A stretch of DNA of 64,000 bases, from NCBI RefSeq assembly GCF_000019225.1, contig NC_010995.1, forward strand, positions 3,356,501-3,420,500. The letters are read 5' to 3'. Positions 1 to 9,546 of this stretch are shown here, piece after piece. This stretch comes from Cellvibrio japonicus Ueda107. Its GTDB lineage: Bacteria; Pseudomonadota; Gammaproteobacteria; Pseudomonadales; Cellvibrionaceae. The translations under genes and the position numbers were made by a program. How positions within the stretch are numbered: position 1 is the stretch's first letter; every line of letters starts with the position of its first letter. The notes below the pieces were generated by a model. The model did not search any database. It worked only from the letters and a program-made list of their open reading frames with translations, and was not told the DNA's origin.

Positions 1-3000
1 CCGCCGCCGTAAATTGGTTGTCATAGAGCGACTGGACGCTCAGGGTGACATTGGTATAAATCGGCAGGCTGGTTTTGTTGCTGGTCAGCGATATGCCCAC
101 TTGCTCGGCGTCCACCGCATCAATCCATTGCTGGAAGAGGGTCTCAGCCGCCGGGTTGGTATAGCGCGTACCCTTGGGCATGCGGTTGCTATCCGTGGTC
201 TGGTAAATGTAGATCACACTCTCGGCGTGGCTGAAGGGTTTCAGGCGCAGGTTTTGGCCACTGGCGACATTCACCAGGCGCATTTGTGCCAGGGGGGTGT
301 CATAACGCATATCCATAAAAGCACTGGAATGGCAGTGTGCACAGTTGGTATGCAGATAGGATTTGGCTCGCTCACCGACATCCGCACTCACATCATCCAC
401 CGCCGCGAACTTGCCATAACTGCCGGCGTTATTGATACCCGCTGTAAACAGGCCAATGTGATTGAACACGGTAAGCTGGTTATCCACCTGGCCCTGGTAA
501 TTGAAATTACCGTTCAACTGGCGCGTGTGAATGCCCAGGGGATCTTTACTGCCGCTACCCACATGGCAGGAACCGCAATCGGCGGCGGACATGACCGCGC
601 GCTCGCGATTCACCACTCCGCCATCGCTAACGTTTGTCGTTTCACGCACCAGGTTTGCATCAGTGCCCGCGGTATTCCAATGGTAGTTAGCCGCTTGCCA
701 TCCCTCTTCCTGGCGGAAGAGTACTGAGGTTGTAAAGGGTTTTTGGGGATTGGTCGCCGTGGCGATGCTCATGTGTTTCACCAGCACCGTGCCCACAGGC
801 AGATCCCACTTGTTGGTTGGATCAAAGCCGATATTTTTGTCATTAGGTAGCGCGATGAAATGACGCACGTGTGCACCATCAAACCAGCCCTGGGTATTGA
901 CCGAATACTCAAGAACACCATTCACAGGAATCAAATTCTGCAAATCCGCAAATAGACCGGTTGCAGACAGCTTCGCCGGAATTTGAACCGCGGCTGCCGC
1001 ATCATCGACAACCCGATAAATAGTGGAGCGTCCACCGTATTCCACACCATAGGTGGATACCAGCAAATCTTCGCCACTTAAATCTGTACCAAAGGACGCA
1101 ATATTTTCGGGGAAAGCCTCACTCACAATCGCTTTGGCTTCGCCATCGACAATGGACCAGATACGCTTGGTAACATAATCACCGAAAATAAAGCGGCCAT
1201 TGAGTCCAGGCAATTGGTTACCGCGATAAACCACACCGCCAATAATGGAGAAACCGGTGGGGTGCGCATAGCCATCGCGGGGCGGTTCAAAATCTGTTGC
1301 ACAGTTTTTAGTAGGTGCGCCACCAAGGTCACCGCGGTTAGTCAAGCCTTCACACACCGGCCAACCGTAGTTCTTACCCTTTTGGATCAGGTTAACTTCT
1401 TCGTAACCGGCCTGGCCCACTTCGGTTTGCCAAATGGTATAGGGGGTCTCGGTATCGAAAGACCAGCGCCAGGGATTGCGATGGCCATAGGACCAGATCT
1501 CACCGCGGAACGCCGGATTATTCACAAAGGGATTATCAGCCGGAATTTCGTAATACAAACCATTGACCGCTTGCGCCAGCGGTTTAATACGAATCATGGT
1601 GCCCAGCAGGTTACTGGTGATCTGTGCATTGTTATTGGTGCGCGGATCCTGCGGATAGGAAGTAATCGCACTGTGACCATAGGCACCGTCACCAATGTTG
1701 AGATACAGATAACCCTCTTCCGGGTGGAATTGCATCATGCCACCTTTGTGATCCGGACCCGGCTGGGGTACGCGCAAGAGCTCTACCTTGGAATTGGCAA
1801 CCACACCGCTTGGGTTGAGTGGATTATTAACCGTCCAACGCTCCAGGATGCCATCACCAAAGGTACCATTTGCAGCACGCTCGTTATCGTCGGTGCCATG
1901 AATGTAATACACATAGAAATAGCCGTTGGCCGCAAAGTTGGGGTCAAAGGCAATACTCAACAAACCCTGCTCGTGGTAATTGCGCACCACATTATTAATA
2001 TTCAGCAAGGTACGCACCTGACCGGTGGTCACATTGGGATCATTCGGGAAGACATAAACACTGCCAGGTTTATCCACCACGTAAATCAAATCATTAACAC
2101 CATCGGCCAATACCTGTACCGGTGCCATAAATTGATCATCAAGATTGGGATAGGCTTTTTCAAAACGATAATTGCTACCGGATACATTACCGGTAATCGG
2201 GAATTTTAACGGGGCAGCCAGTAAGGGACGCGCCGCCAAACCGCGCGTGGGAGCCACAACATTCAGCACCAGGGTATCGGTCGACGTCTGGTTCAATTCA
2301 TTGGTCAGCGTCAGGGTAACGGTGTAGCTACCGGCTTGTGCCAGCGATGGCGTAATCACTTGCGCACCGGTCAACGCACCAGCCCAGGCTGGACTGGTCC
2401 ATGTTGCAGACACATACTCACCGCGCGAGGCAGCAGCAGACAATACCTGACGTGTATCCTTATTCACAGTGCGGTCTGCACCGGCATTGGCAACCAATTC
2501 ACTCGGCGCACCGCATACATCAGGCGTCTGCCAGGTATTGTTACGATAACAGGTAAAGGGCACCACAAAGTTCAGGTTTGCAGTTTGCGGGGCACCGCGG
2601 TTATTAAATACAACACTACCGCTGGCAATGGCCGGATCGAAATCAAAGCTGTACCACTGGTTACCCAGATCACGCATGGTCTCACCTGGCCAGGTGGAAC
2701 CGGCACGAGCAGGCAATATGTTGAAGAAATGAATAGAGGGATTGGTATATCCCAGGGAGTTATGGAAATAAATGCGGGTCTTCTGTGTTGCTACCGAGCT
2801 ACTGGATGAACTGCTGGAAGAAATCGCTACCGAAGAACTGGACGAAGAAGAAACCACAACAGAGCTGGAGCTGCTGGAAACAACAGACGACGAACTACTG
2901 GATGAGCTGGGCACAACTGACGAACTGGAAGAGGATGATGAACTTTGTGTACCAACACTGAAACCACACTGAGCCAGGGTTTTCCAGGTGCCGCCCTGGT

Positions 3001-4099
3001 AACAGGCATTGGGGGCCGTAAACTGTAAATCGCCTGTCTGCGGATTGCCGTTATTACTGAATTTCACGCCCATCGTGGTTGGCATGGCACCGGTCAATCG
3101 ACTGGCAAAATCAAAACAATAAAAACTGCCACGTTGGGTCATGGCAGCACCCGGCCAGGCGGGATAGGAAGTAATGGAGCCCGATGGTGATGCATTCCAG
3201 AAATAAATATAGGGATTGGCGTAACCCGCGGCGTTGTCGTAACACAGGGTGGTAGACGTTACCGACAATGTCGAAGACTGGCTGCTGCTCGATACCACCA
3301 CTACTGAACTGGAGCTGGAACTGGAACTTGCAGGCACAGACGAGCTTGAACTGGAAACACTTGATGAACTGGCAGCGCTTGAGGATGTGGACGATGAAGC
3401 AAAACCACAAGCACTCAGGTTTTTCCACACACCGGACTCATAGCAACCCAGGCCGGAAGAATACGTCAAATCTGCTGTTTGCTGGCTGCCATTGCTACTG
3501 AAAATAATACGCAAGCTGGTCGGCATAGTGCCATTAGCCAACTCCGCAGTTACGTCATAACAATAAAACTGGCCGCGCTTGGTCATAGCTTTTCCAGGCC
3601 AGGCAGGCAACGGCGTTACTGAGCCGGCCGGTGCCGGGTTCCAGAAATAAATATAAGGGTTAGCGTGATTGTTCGTATTGTTGTAACAAATGCTGTTAGC
3701 CGAAATCGTGATTGGCAGCTTGGCGGCTACCACTGCCTTGGTGTTGTCATTAAAGGTGATGTGGTAATCACCATCGCCACCGGCAATAAGGTAATCCGTT
3801 GTTGGATAAGCCTCATTCCAGTTATTGCTGTAGCGACTGATCTTGAAGCGCGGATTGGTCCCCGAAAAACTTTGCTGGGTTTCCCACAGTCCGGTACTGG
3901 AATTTTTCACCATCGCCGTAGCTGCCCAATTATTGGGCGTACCACGGAAATGGGCTTCCGGCCAATTTTGCGCCTGCGCCAAGGCTGCCACACCTATCAG
4001 CAACACGGCGACCAACCATTGCATGCGCTTGCCCAGGGCAGGAAGCAAGTGCGCAGCAGTCCGATACAAGGCAACACCTTGAGACAGCATGGAGAACAT
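1..4099 (-). CDS. secreted starch-binding PQQ dehydrogenase-like / diheme cytochrome protein (3' end outside window)
   Basis: One uninterrupted frame runs from the ATG at 4099 (AGGA about 9 nt upstream) to the window edge, 1366 codons without a stop. A long signal peptide ends near residue 43 (AQAQ). Residues 44-130 form a possible starch-binding domain (RGTPNNW). Modules near 135-228, 275-367 and 438-525 have the CBM26 pattern NPYIYFWN...WPG..M, separated by polyserine linkers. An Ig/PKD-like domain covers about 528-620. Residues 634-1030 resemble the PQQ glucose/sorbosone dehydrogenase propeller. The C-terminal part carries two c-type haem motifs, CGSCH at 1175-1179 and CAHCH at 1253-1257, with the LG-x-x-TRQLN context of diheme proteins found with such propellers. 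Inferred role: periplasmic or extracellular redox protein targeted to alpha-glucan. The substrate is not visible from sequence. It lies downstream of a GH31/TonB-receptor set on the same strand. Confidence 0.85.
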   Translation of the reverse strand, partial: MFSMLSQGVALYRTAAHLLPALGKRMQWLVAVLLIGVAALAQAQNWPEAHFRGTPNNWAATAMVKNSSTGLWETQQSFSGTNPRFKISRYSNNWNEAYPTTDYLIAGGDGDYHITFNDNTKAVVAAKLPITISANSICYNNTNNHANPYIYFWNPAPAGSVTPLPAWPGKAMTKRGQFYCYDVTAELANGTMPTSLRIIFSSNGSQQTADLTYSSGLGCYESGVWKNLSACGFASSSTSSSAASSSSVSSSSSSVPASSSSSSSSVVVVSSSSQSSTLSVTSTTLCYDNAAGYANPYIYFWNASPSGSITSYPAWPGAAMTQRGSFYCFDFASRLTGAMPTTMGVKFSNNGNPQTGDLQFTAPNACYQGGTWKTLAQCGFSVGTQSSSSSSSSSVVPSSSSSSSSVVSSSSSSVVVSSSSSSSVAISSSSSSSSSVATQKTRIYFHNSLGYTNPSIHFFNILPARAGSTWPGETMRDLGNQWYSFDFDPAIASGSVVFNNRGAPQTANLNFVVPFTCYRNNTWQTPDVCGAPSELVANAGADRTVNKDTRQVLSAAASRGEYVSATWTSPAWAGALTGAQVITPSLAQAGSYTVTLTLTNELNQTSTDTLVLNVVAPTRGLAARPLLAAPLKFPITGNVSGSNYRFEKAYPNLDDQFMAPVQVLADGVNDLIYVVDKPGSVYVFPNDPNVTTGQVRTLLNINNVVRNYHEQGLLSIAFDPNFAANGYFYVYYIHGTDDNERAANGTFGDGILERWTVNNPLNPSGVVANSKVELLRVPQPGPDHKGGMMQFHPEEGYLYLNIGDGAYGHSAITSYPQDPRTNNNAQITSNLLGTMIRIKPLAQAVNGLYYEIPADNPFVNNPAFRGEIWSYGHRNPWRWSFDTETPYTIWQTEVGQAGYEEVNLIQKGKNYGWPVCEGLTNRGDLGGAPTKNCATDFEPPRDGYAHPTGFSIIGGVVYRGNQLPGLNGRFIFGDYVTKRIWSIVDGEAKAIVSEAFPENIASFGTDLSGEDLLVSTYGVEYGGRSTIYRVVDDAAAAVQIPAKLSATGLFADLQNLIPVNGVLEYSVNTQGWFDGAHVRHFIALPNDKNIGFDPTNKWDLPVGTVLVKHMSIATATNPQKPFTTSVLFRQEEGWQAANYHWNTAGTDANLVRETTNVSDGGVVNRERAVMSAADCGSCHVGSGSKDPLGIHTRQLNGNFNYQGQVDNQLTVFNHIGLFTAGINNAGSYGKFAAVDDVSADVGERAKSYLHTNCAHCHSSAFMDMRYDTPLAQMRLVNVASGQNLRLKPFSHAESVIYIYQTTDSNRMPKGTRYTNPAAETLFQQWIDAVDAEQVGISLTSNKTSLPIYTNVTLSVQSLYDNQFTAA

Positions 4100-4755
4100 A
4101 GTCTTTTCCTGTTTCCGCACCCACGTGCCCGACAGATCAATGTCAGCACTGGGTATCGTTGTTATGTCAGCTACCCGGTTTATCGGAAAAACGCTGCATC
4201 CATCACCGTGTACACGCCCCCATCGATGTACAAAGCACTACAACCTTCAGCGGTAATTTTCCCGATAGTGTTTTTTGTTATTGCCAAACCGTTTTATTTT
4301 TATTGCTTGTTGTGGCCATGCTGACAACGCCATGATAGGAACACAAACAGCTTCACCAGGCCACACAAACGGCAGGCAAAAACGAACCCGTAACGCGAAA
4401 AAATGCGCTAAGTAGGTATCACTGTCTTCCTGAGTTTTACGCCAAGGCTGGAATGGCTCGCACGGTCACATTGTGCTTTTCAAGCGTCTTTTTTTACTAA
4501 CAACTACAAGTTATTGGTTATTGTGTTTACACGGGTAGATTAGGATTTGATGCACAGAAAAAAGTTTTTTCATCATCAATAGAAATACTTTTGCCTGTAC
4601 CGTCTCAGAGTAGATTAACCACCACTTGCATGCAAGATGAATACGTATGCAACAACATGCGTCAAAAAACGTCATCCACCCGATGGGAAAACACGCCATT
4701 AACCGGTGAACAGGAGAAACAAAAAAGGAAAACAGTGAGGACTTTGGTAACAGCG
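4100..4755. promoter_or_regulatory. long AT-rich intergenic region upstream of the starch-binding redox gene
   Basis: No credible gene was found here. The region should hold the promoter of the minus-strand gene starting at 4099. It contains a perfect 12-bp palindrome at 4625-4636 directly followed by the 16-bp motif at 4637-4652 that recurs at 7378-7393. Confidence 0.5.
4637..4652. promoter_or_regulatory. candidate LacI-type operator, copy 1
   Basis: The 16-mer ATGAATACGTATGCAA centres on the palindrome ATACGTAT with near-symmetric flanks, the architecture of LacI/GalR-family operators. An identical copy lies at 7378-7393. This copy is upstream of the starch-binding redox gene and just beyond the 3' end of the GH31 gene. 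Function is inferred from symmetry and repetition only. No LacI-type regulator with a DNA-binding domain is encoded in the window. Confidence 0.45.
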
Positions 4756-4780
4756 GCGGTATGCCACACTGGCATACCGC
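4756..4780 (-). terminator. hairpin downstream of the GH31 gene
   Basis: A perfect 11-bp stem with a 3-nt loop lies 10 bp past the GH31 stop codon. No clear T-tract follows on the minus strand, so this may be a 3'-end stabilising hairpin rather than a full intrinsic terminator. Confidence 0.5.
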
Positions 4781-4790
4781 AAGTGAAACA

Positions 4791-7169
4791 TCAGGGAAGG
4801 CTACAGGGTTTTATAACAACCATTGTTGTAGCTGGAATATTGGTAAGCTCAAGGACACTATGGCCATCTGCCAACGATAGTTGTTGATTATTCACCAGCC
4901 AACAGCGGGTATTTTCACCGTAAAACCGAATCCGATAATTGCGCTTTTTTATCGCCCCCTTATAGTCCCCAAGACTTTCATAAATTCTCAGTTCCCTGGC
5001 AGCATGGTTGAATGCAAAAGAGGTGACCTGCTGCTCACCGCGCAGATAGGCCATACTGGTATCGTCGTCCTCAATAATCCGTGCATTAGCATTTGCCCCA
5101 ACATACACATCCAGCAGCAACACCGTTTTATCCTGGAAAGCTGTCGATAGCGCACGCTGGTAACGCGGAATAATCGCTCCCTGCTTAACATACAGTGGCA
5201 ACTTGCCGGGGGTTACCCCCAGTTCCAGCTCGGCCTCACCGACGATGGCCTGATCGCTCTGCCAGGCATACCAGTTACCCGGCGGCAGCCACAGGTTTTT
5301 TGTGCCGGTATTATCCACAACCGGCGCAACCAGCAAGCTATCCCCCCACAGGTATTGCAAATCAAATTGCCAGGCTTTTTCATGCTGCGGATAATCCAGC
5401 AACAATGGGCGCGCGATAGGGAGGCCCGTTGCTGCTGCCTGATGCGCTGCGGTATAGAGATAAGGCATTAATTCATAGCGCAATTGTGCGAAATAGTGGG
5501 CAGTCGCTTGCGCGCCAGCAGACCGGTCCAAAGGCCAGCGCGATTGGCCCATACCATGAGGCTTCCATATCGGAGAAAAACTACCAAAGGCCATAGCCCA
5601 CTGCTGGTACAAGTCTTCATCCGGGCCGTGTGCAGCATTCCAATCATAAAAGCCGCCAGCATCATGCCCCCAGAAGGGAAACCCGGACAGCCCCGCCAAT
5701 TGCATGGCGCGAACCTGATCTTGCATGTCCCCATAGTTGGGATAAATATCGCCGGTCCATAAGGTCGCATAACGCTGTGCCCCTGCTGTCATACCGCGCA
5801 CCCACACAAATGGACGTTTTTCTTTTAACGCTGATTGATCCCATCCCTCTTGTACCAAGGCTTTAGCGATCAGGAAAAACCAGTAGTTGCGCATTTCAGC
5901 CCATGTGCTGCCATTGGCGAGACGCGTGGCACCATCAGCCGCTCCCATCTCATCAAACTCATCAATCCAAAGCGCATCACCGGGAAAACCCAACGCCGGA
6001 TCCAGTGACTGCTGATAAAAAATTTGCCAAAACCAGTGGCGAAACTCCGGGTTGGTAAGGTCCGGTGCACTGGTATTAAATTCAATATTCCCGATAGGCG
6101 GTACATTAAAACCGGCTTGCCAACCCTCACTGTATTGCGCAATACAGCGATTGATATCCAGGGTCATAATTAATCCTTCGGATACCAGCCAATCGGCATA
6201 GGCACGCGGATCAGGGTAGCGCTCCCTATCCCAGGCCATACGCGATTCGCAGCGTTTTCCACCACCTGCACGCCAGCGGTTATCATTAATAACATGATCC
6301 AGGGGAAATCCCGCAGCGCGGTGCTGCCGGATTTTTTCCCGCCACCAGTTTTCGTCTGAAGGTGTCGCCGTCGTATGGTCATGGCCCTTATCGGAAAGCT
6401 GCAAGCCAAATACGGCTCTGGCAGGCAAGCGGGGACGTCCGGTTAACTGGGTATAGCTATCCAACACCTGGCGCAATTCCGGCCCTGCGATAAAAAAATA
6501 ATCCAGCCGCGCTCGCTCGCCAGGATTGGCCAAGCCCAGGGAATATTCATTTCCATCGCCAAAGCTGAACTCGTTATCAAAGGTGCTATTGAGAAAAACA
6601 CCATAACCTTTGCTGGATAAATAAAAGGGAACAATCAACGGCGCCTGCTGAATAGGTTCACGGCCATAATTACGCTTTATACGTTTGCCGCGTAAATCAA
6701 GGCTGGAGTCACGTCCGTAGAATCCATGACCCAGCCCACTGAAGTGTTCTTTGGAATCCAGCAGAAAATGTAATCGGATTTGCTGTGTATCCCATTGGGT
6801 AGAAAGCTCCTGCAATACCGGATGCCCTTGTTGCACAAAACTGACGACCAGGGTTTGCTTATCAATACGAACCTGAAATTCAGGATTATCCGGGTGCTGT
6901 AATACCCAAAACGCTTTACTATCCTGCAAGATAAATTCACGAGGCCAAGCATGGCTCTCGACCATTTCATACTGATTATCCGGTAAAAAATGCTCATTAG
7001 CGCGAACGCGCTGTACCCGCACTATCCGTTCGCCATAGGGCGTAACTCGCAGCGACGCTCCATCGGCGGATTGCACCAGCCATGAACCATTCTCCAACAC
7101 AGGAGCTCCCGGACCTGCCGGTTGGCAACCCAACAAACAAAAAAACAATCCATAAATCATCAGGCGCAT
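4791..7169 (-). CDS. GH31 family alpha-glucosidase-like lipoprotein
   Basis: Glycoside hydrolase family 31, about 792 aa. The chosen ATG at 7169 gives a short lipoprotein signal MRLMIYGLFFCLLGC with the lipidated Cys at residue 15. A TTG 66 nt upstream would place this signal inside the protein. An N-terminal GH31 beta-sandwich (FSGLGHGFYGRD, NYGREPIQ) precedes the catalytic barrel. The likely nucleophile is Asp403 in LWIDEFDEMG and the likely acid/base is Asp474 in LWTGDIYPN; FPFWGHDAGG follows. It probably cleaves or transfers alpha-linked glucose from oligosaccharides at the cell envelope. It follows a TonB-dependent receptor gene on the same strand and precedes a starch-binding redox protein, so an alpha-glucan substrate is inferred. 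Linkage specificity cannot be read from the sequence, and an alpha-xylosidase or transglucosylase is possible. Confidence 0.87.
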   Translation of the reverse strand: MRLMIYGLFFCLLGCQPAGPGAPVLENGSWLVQSADGASLRVTPYGERIVRVQRVRANEHFLPDNQYEMVESHAWPREFILQDSKAFWVLQHPDNPEFQVRIDKQTLVVSFVQQGHPVLQELSTQWDTQQIRLHFLLDSKEHFSGLGHGFYGRDSSLDLRGKRIKRNYGREPIQQAPLIVPFYLSSKGYGVFLNSTFDNEFSFGDGNEYSLGLANPGERARLDYFFIAGPELRQVLDSYTQLTGRPRLPARAVFGLQLSDKGHDHTTATPSDENWWREKIRQHRAAGFPLDHVINDNRWRAGGGKRCESRMAWDRERYPDPRAYADWLVSEGLIMTLDINRCIAQYSEGWQAGFNVPPIGNIEFNTSAPDLTNPEFRHWFWQIFYQQSLDPALGFPGDALWIDEFDEMGAADGATRLANGSTWAEMRNYWFFLIAKALVQEGWDQSALKEKRPFVWVRGMTAGAQRYATLWTGDIYPNYGDMQDQVRAMQLAGLSGFPFWGHDAGGFYDWNAAHGPDEDLYQQWAMAFGSFSPIWKPHGMGQSRWPLDRSAGAQATAHYFAQLRYELMPYLYTAAHQAAATGLPIARPLLLDYPQHEKAWQFDLQYLWGDSLLVAPVVDNTGTKNLWLPPGNWYAWQSDQAIVGEAELELGVTPGKLPLYVKQGAIIPRYQRALSTAFQDKTVLLLDVYVGANANARIIEDDDTSMAYLRGEQQVTSFAFNHAARELRIYESLGDYKGAIKKRNYRIRFYGENTRCWLVNNQQLSLADGHSVLELTNIPATTMVVIKPCSLP

Positions 7170-7210
7170 AGACAACTCACACTTTATTGTTATCAATAAA
7201 AATTCAACAC

Positions 7211-7375
7211 GAATAGTTAATTTGTGGGATTGCAAGTTAACTCGGCGAAACAGTCCGTAGAGTGACCAACATAGGTATCAGAGAGTAACTAACATAGACA
7301 TGACGAATGATTAACTTGCAGGACAGCAAGTTAACACAGCGAAGCTGCCCGCAGGGTGAGCCACAGGGATGTGGC
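7211..7375. repeat. two degenerate direct repeats with an internal palindrome
   Basis: Unit 1 (about 7211-7304) and unit 2 (about 7305-7375) align from GAATRRTTAAYTTG through GCAAGTTAAC to the YCCGYAGRGTGA stretch, with scattered substitutions. The junction holds TTAACTTGC/GCAAGTTAA as an inverted repeat (7311-7334). A third partial start, GAATGAATACG, begins at 7376. The block separates the TonB receptor stop from the GH31 start. It looks like a decayed dispersed non-coding repeat. Confidence 0.55.
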
Positions 7376-7377
7376 GA

Positions 7378-7393
7378 ATGAATACGTATGCAA
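7378..7393. promoter_or_regulatory. candidate LacI-type operator, copy 2
   Basis: This 16-bp sequence is identical to that at 4637-4652 (ATACGTAT core). It sits about 210 bp upstream of the GH31 start and overlaps the end of the TonB receptor gene (its stop codon region at 7395). Confidence 0.45.
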
Positions 7394-7394
7394 A

Positions 7395-9485
7395 TTATTC
7401 AAACCACAAATTCACACCTACCATCAGGCTTCTGCCCTGGGCGGGTTCAAACGCGCGGCTATTGCTTTGGTTGACAATGACGGAGCCAACATAGTTTTCA
7501 TCGCTGGCATTGGCGAGCTTTAACCACCAGTGCAGCGAATTATCGGCCAATGCCCTGTACCCCTCTACCCCCATGTCAATGCGATAAAATCCTGGAGCGA
7601 AGGACGTGTTGCTATCACTGCTGGCAATGCGACTTCGCTTATGCAGGCCAAGGCTGAATATGAGTTGTCGATTGGCGAGCGGATGATAATGGATATCCCA
7701 TTGATACTGTTCAGCAGCAACACCTGGCAACTGATGGCCAACCAATTCTGCACGACTGTAATAGGCATCCATAACCTGGGCATTGATTTGCATGCGCCAG
7801 TGGGAATTCAGATTCCAGTGCCCGGATAATTCCACCCCCTCTCGTTGCGTACCCGCTGCATTGCGATAACTGGTTCGTCCACCGATAGATTGGTCGACAA
7901 CCAGTTCATCCTGTGTATCAATCGCAAAGGCTGTCAGAGTAAGTTCCCCCACTGTATTGCCGACACGAACACCGGCCTCCTGCTGGCGAATACGTGCGGC
8001 ATCCAATGCAATGTTTAAACCCGGGCCTTCATTGCGATATGCCATTTCCGTTAGGGTTGGCGTTTCAAACCCGCCACCCGCCGAAAAAAAGAATGACCAG
8101 TTTTTACCTGATTGGTATCGCCCACCCATTGCATAAGACTGATCGCGATAATCGCGTGCACCAGAATCATCAGGATTATTAACGTTGATAAAATAATCCT
8201 TTACCGAAAAATCCACACGACTGCGACGTAAACCGGCATACACATCCAATGCGCTATTCCATTGCCACTGGAGCACTGCAAACGCATCGCTGGATTCCAC
8301 TTCACCCGATTCATCGCGACGCAAGTCACCGGCAATACCCTGGTTATTCACATACCCGCGCCGGCGATCATCCATGTACGCCCAATCTGCCCCCAGGGTG
8401 ATGTTTAGTGGCCGGTGCCAGAATAAAAAATCGCGTCCCAGATTGATACTGGCTCCGCCAAAGTCCCGCGCTAAATCAACAACACCACCACTGCTATTGA
8501 GTGCCGCGCCACTAAAGCCGAGATATTGCGTTATGTCGCGTACGCCGGTCCAGGCAGCAGCTTGCCAACGCCAATCATCCTGTTCCTGGCGCAATGACAC
8601 ACTGGTTTGACGATGGTCGACGCGCTTGTGGGTATTGAATTGTTCCGCCAGAGGATTGGCCTGGTAGGGGTCGTTTTGCCATTGCTCTGGTGTTAGTCCC
8701 AGGGGATCTTGCAGCAAGGGATCCTGGGTGTGCGCATGTTTAAGGTTGATTTGCAGGGTATCGGTCAGGGTATAAAAAACCTGTGCATTCCACTGCTGTC
8801 GCTCGGCATAAGCATGAGGCCTTGCACCCAATTGCTCCATGGCAGCAACGCCCAGGCTAGCAGCAAGTCCATCAATATTTCCCTCCAGGTTAAGGCTTTG
8901 ACGGCGCAGTCCTTCCTGGCCACCGCTTAAACCTATACGGGCGCGATGCTGTGTGGGAATGGCGGAACTCAAAGCAATAACACCACCGGCGCCACTACCG
9001 TAGAGTCCAGCCAGCGGCCCACGAATGACGTCGACATAGGCGACCTGATCCAACATGACCGAGGACAACTGCCCTTGCCCATCGGCCTGGCTCATGGGCA
9101 CACCATCCAGCAACAGATCAACACCGCGAACCCCAAAGGCGGAACGGGCGCCAAAGCCGCGCAGGCTGATGCGCGCGTCCTGTGCCAGATTGGTTCGATT
9201 ATCGACCTGCACACCGGGCAATCCCTGTAACCAATCGGCCACTTCCGCACCAGGGCCAGGTAAAAGATCCTGAGTACTCCTGGTCACCAGATTGACCGAC
9301 AGTGCTGATGGGACTGTTGGCTTTGCCGTAACCACCAGCGTTTCCAACACCTGTCCCGATGAAGCCCAGGCGAGTGAGGGCAATAACAAGCCCGCACCCA
9401 ACAACAAATGAAATAAAGGGAAGGAATAAACAGGCACATTCACTGGCAGCAACTCCGATGCAGTACTCGGGGCAATTGTCGCCAA
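7395..9485 (-). CDS. TonB-dependent outer-membrane receptor
   Basis: About 696 aa. The best start is TTG at 9485, preceded by AGGGG at a suitable distance; no ATG is available before the signal sequence. The hydrophobic signal (LFHLLLGAGLLLPSLAWA) ends near residue 41. A plug domain follows (ETLVVTAK, ISLRGFGARSAFGVRG, VDVIRGPLAGLYGSGAGGVI), then a long beta-barrel ending in the aromatic LWFE. The overall pattern is closer to FecA/siderophore-type receptors than to the TonB-Xanth-Caul group. It lies 61 bp downstream of the sensor diguanylate cyclase gene and upstream of the GH31 gene, all on the minus strand. By context it may import malto-oligosaccharides or other alpha-glucans, but iron or vitamin import cannot be excluded. 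Confidence 0.85.
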   Translation of the reverse strand: MATIAPSTASELLPVNVPVYSFPLFHLLLGAGLLLPSLAWASSGQVLETLVVTAKPTVPSALSVNLVTRSTQDLLPGPGAEVADWLQGLPGVQVDNRTNLAQDARISLRGFGARSAFGVRGVDLLLDGVPMSQADGQGQLSSVMLDQVAYVDVIRGPLAGLYGSGAGGVIALSSAIPTQHRARIGLSGGQEGLRRQSLNLEGNIDGLAASLGVAAMEQLGARPHAYAERQQWNAQVFYTLTDTLQINLKHAHTQDPLLQDPLGLTPEQWQNDPYQANPLAEQFNTHKRVDHRQTSVSLRQEQDDWRWQAAAWTGVRDITQYLGFSGAALNSSGGVVDLARDFGGASINLGRDFLFWHRPLNITLGADWAYMDDRRRGYVNNQGIAGDLRRDESGEVESSDAFAVLQWQWNSALDVYAGLRRSRVDFSVKDYFINVNNPDDSGARDYRDQSYAMGGRYQSGKNWSFFFSAGGGFETPTLTEMAYRNEGPGLNIALDAARIRQQEAGVRVGNTVGELTLTAFAIDTQDELVVDQSIGGRTSYRNAAGTQREGVELSGHWNLNSHWRMQINAQVMDAYYSRAELVGHQLPGVAAEQYQWDIHYHPLANRQLIFSLGLHKRSRIASSDSNTSFAPGFYRIDMGVEGYRALADNSLHWWLKLANASDENYVGSVIVNQSNSRAFEPAQGRSLMVGVNLWFE

Positions 9486-9546
9486 TCGGTAATCCCCTGG
9501 TCACGTGAACATACGTAGTTTTACATTTGTGGCACGTATAAGTGAG

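Noticed and set aside
1214..2209. 331-aa plus-strand open frame
   Set aside because: It is antisense to the propeller domain of the long secreted redox protein and has no family features.
2772..3443. Acidic Leu/Glu/Asp-rich plus-strand frames
   Set aside because: They are the reverse complement of polyserine linkers in the minus-strand protein; the repeats are low-complexity linkers, not genes or tandem arrays.
9502..9524. Possible third copy of the LacI-type operator (CATACGTA) upstream of the TonB receptor
   Set aside because: Only the six-base core TACGTA is shared; the flanks are not symmetric and do not match the 16-mer.
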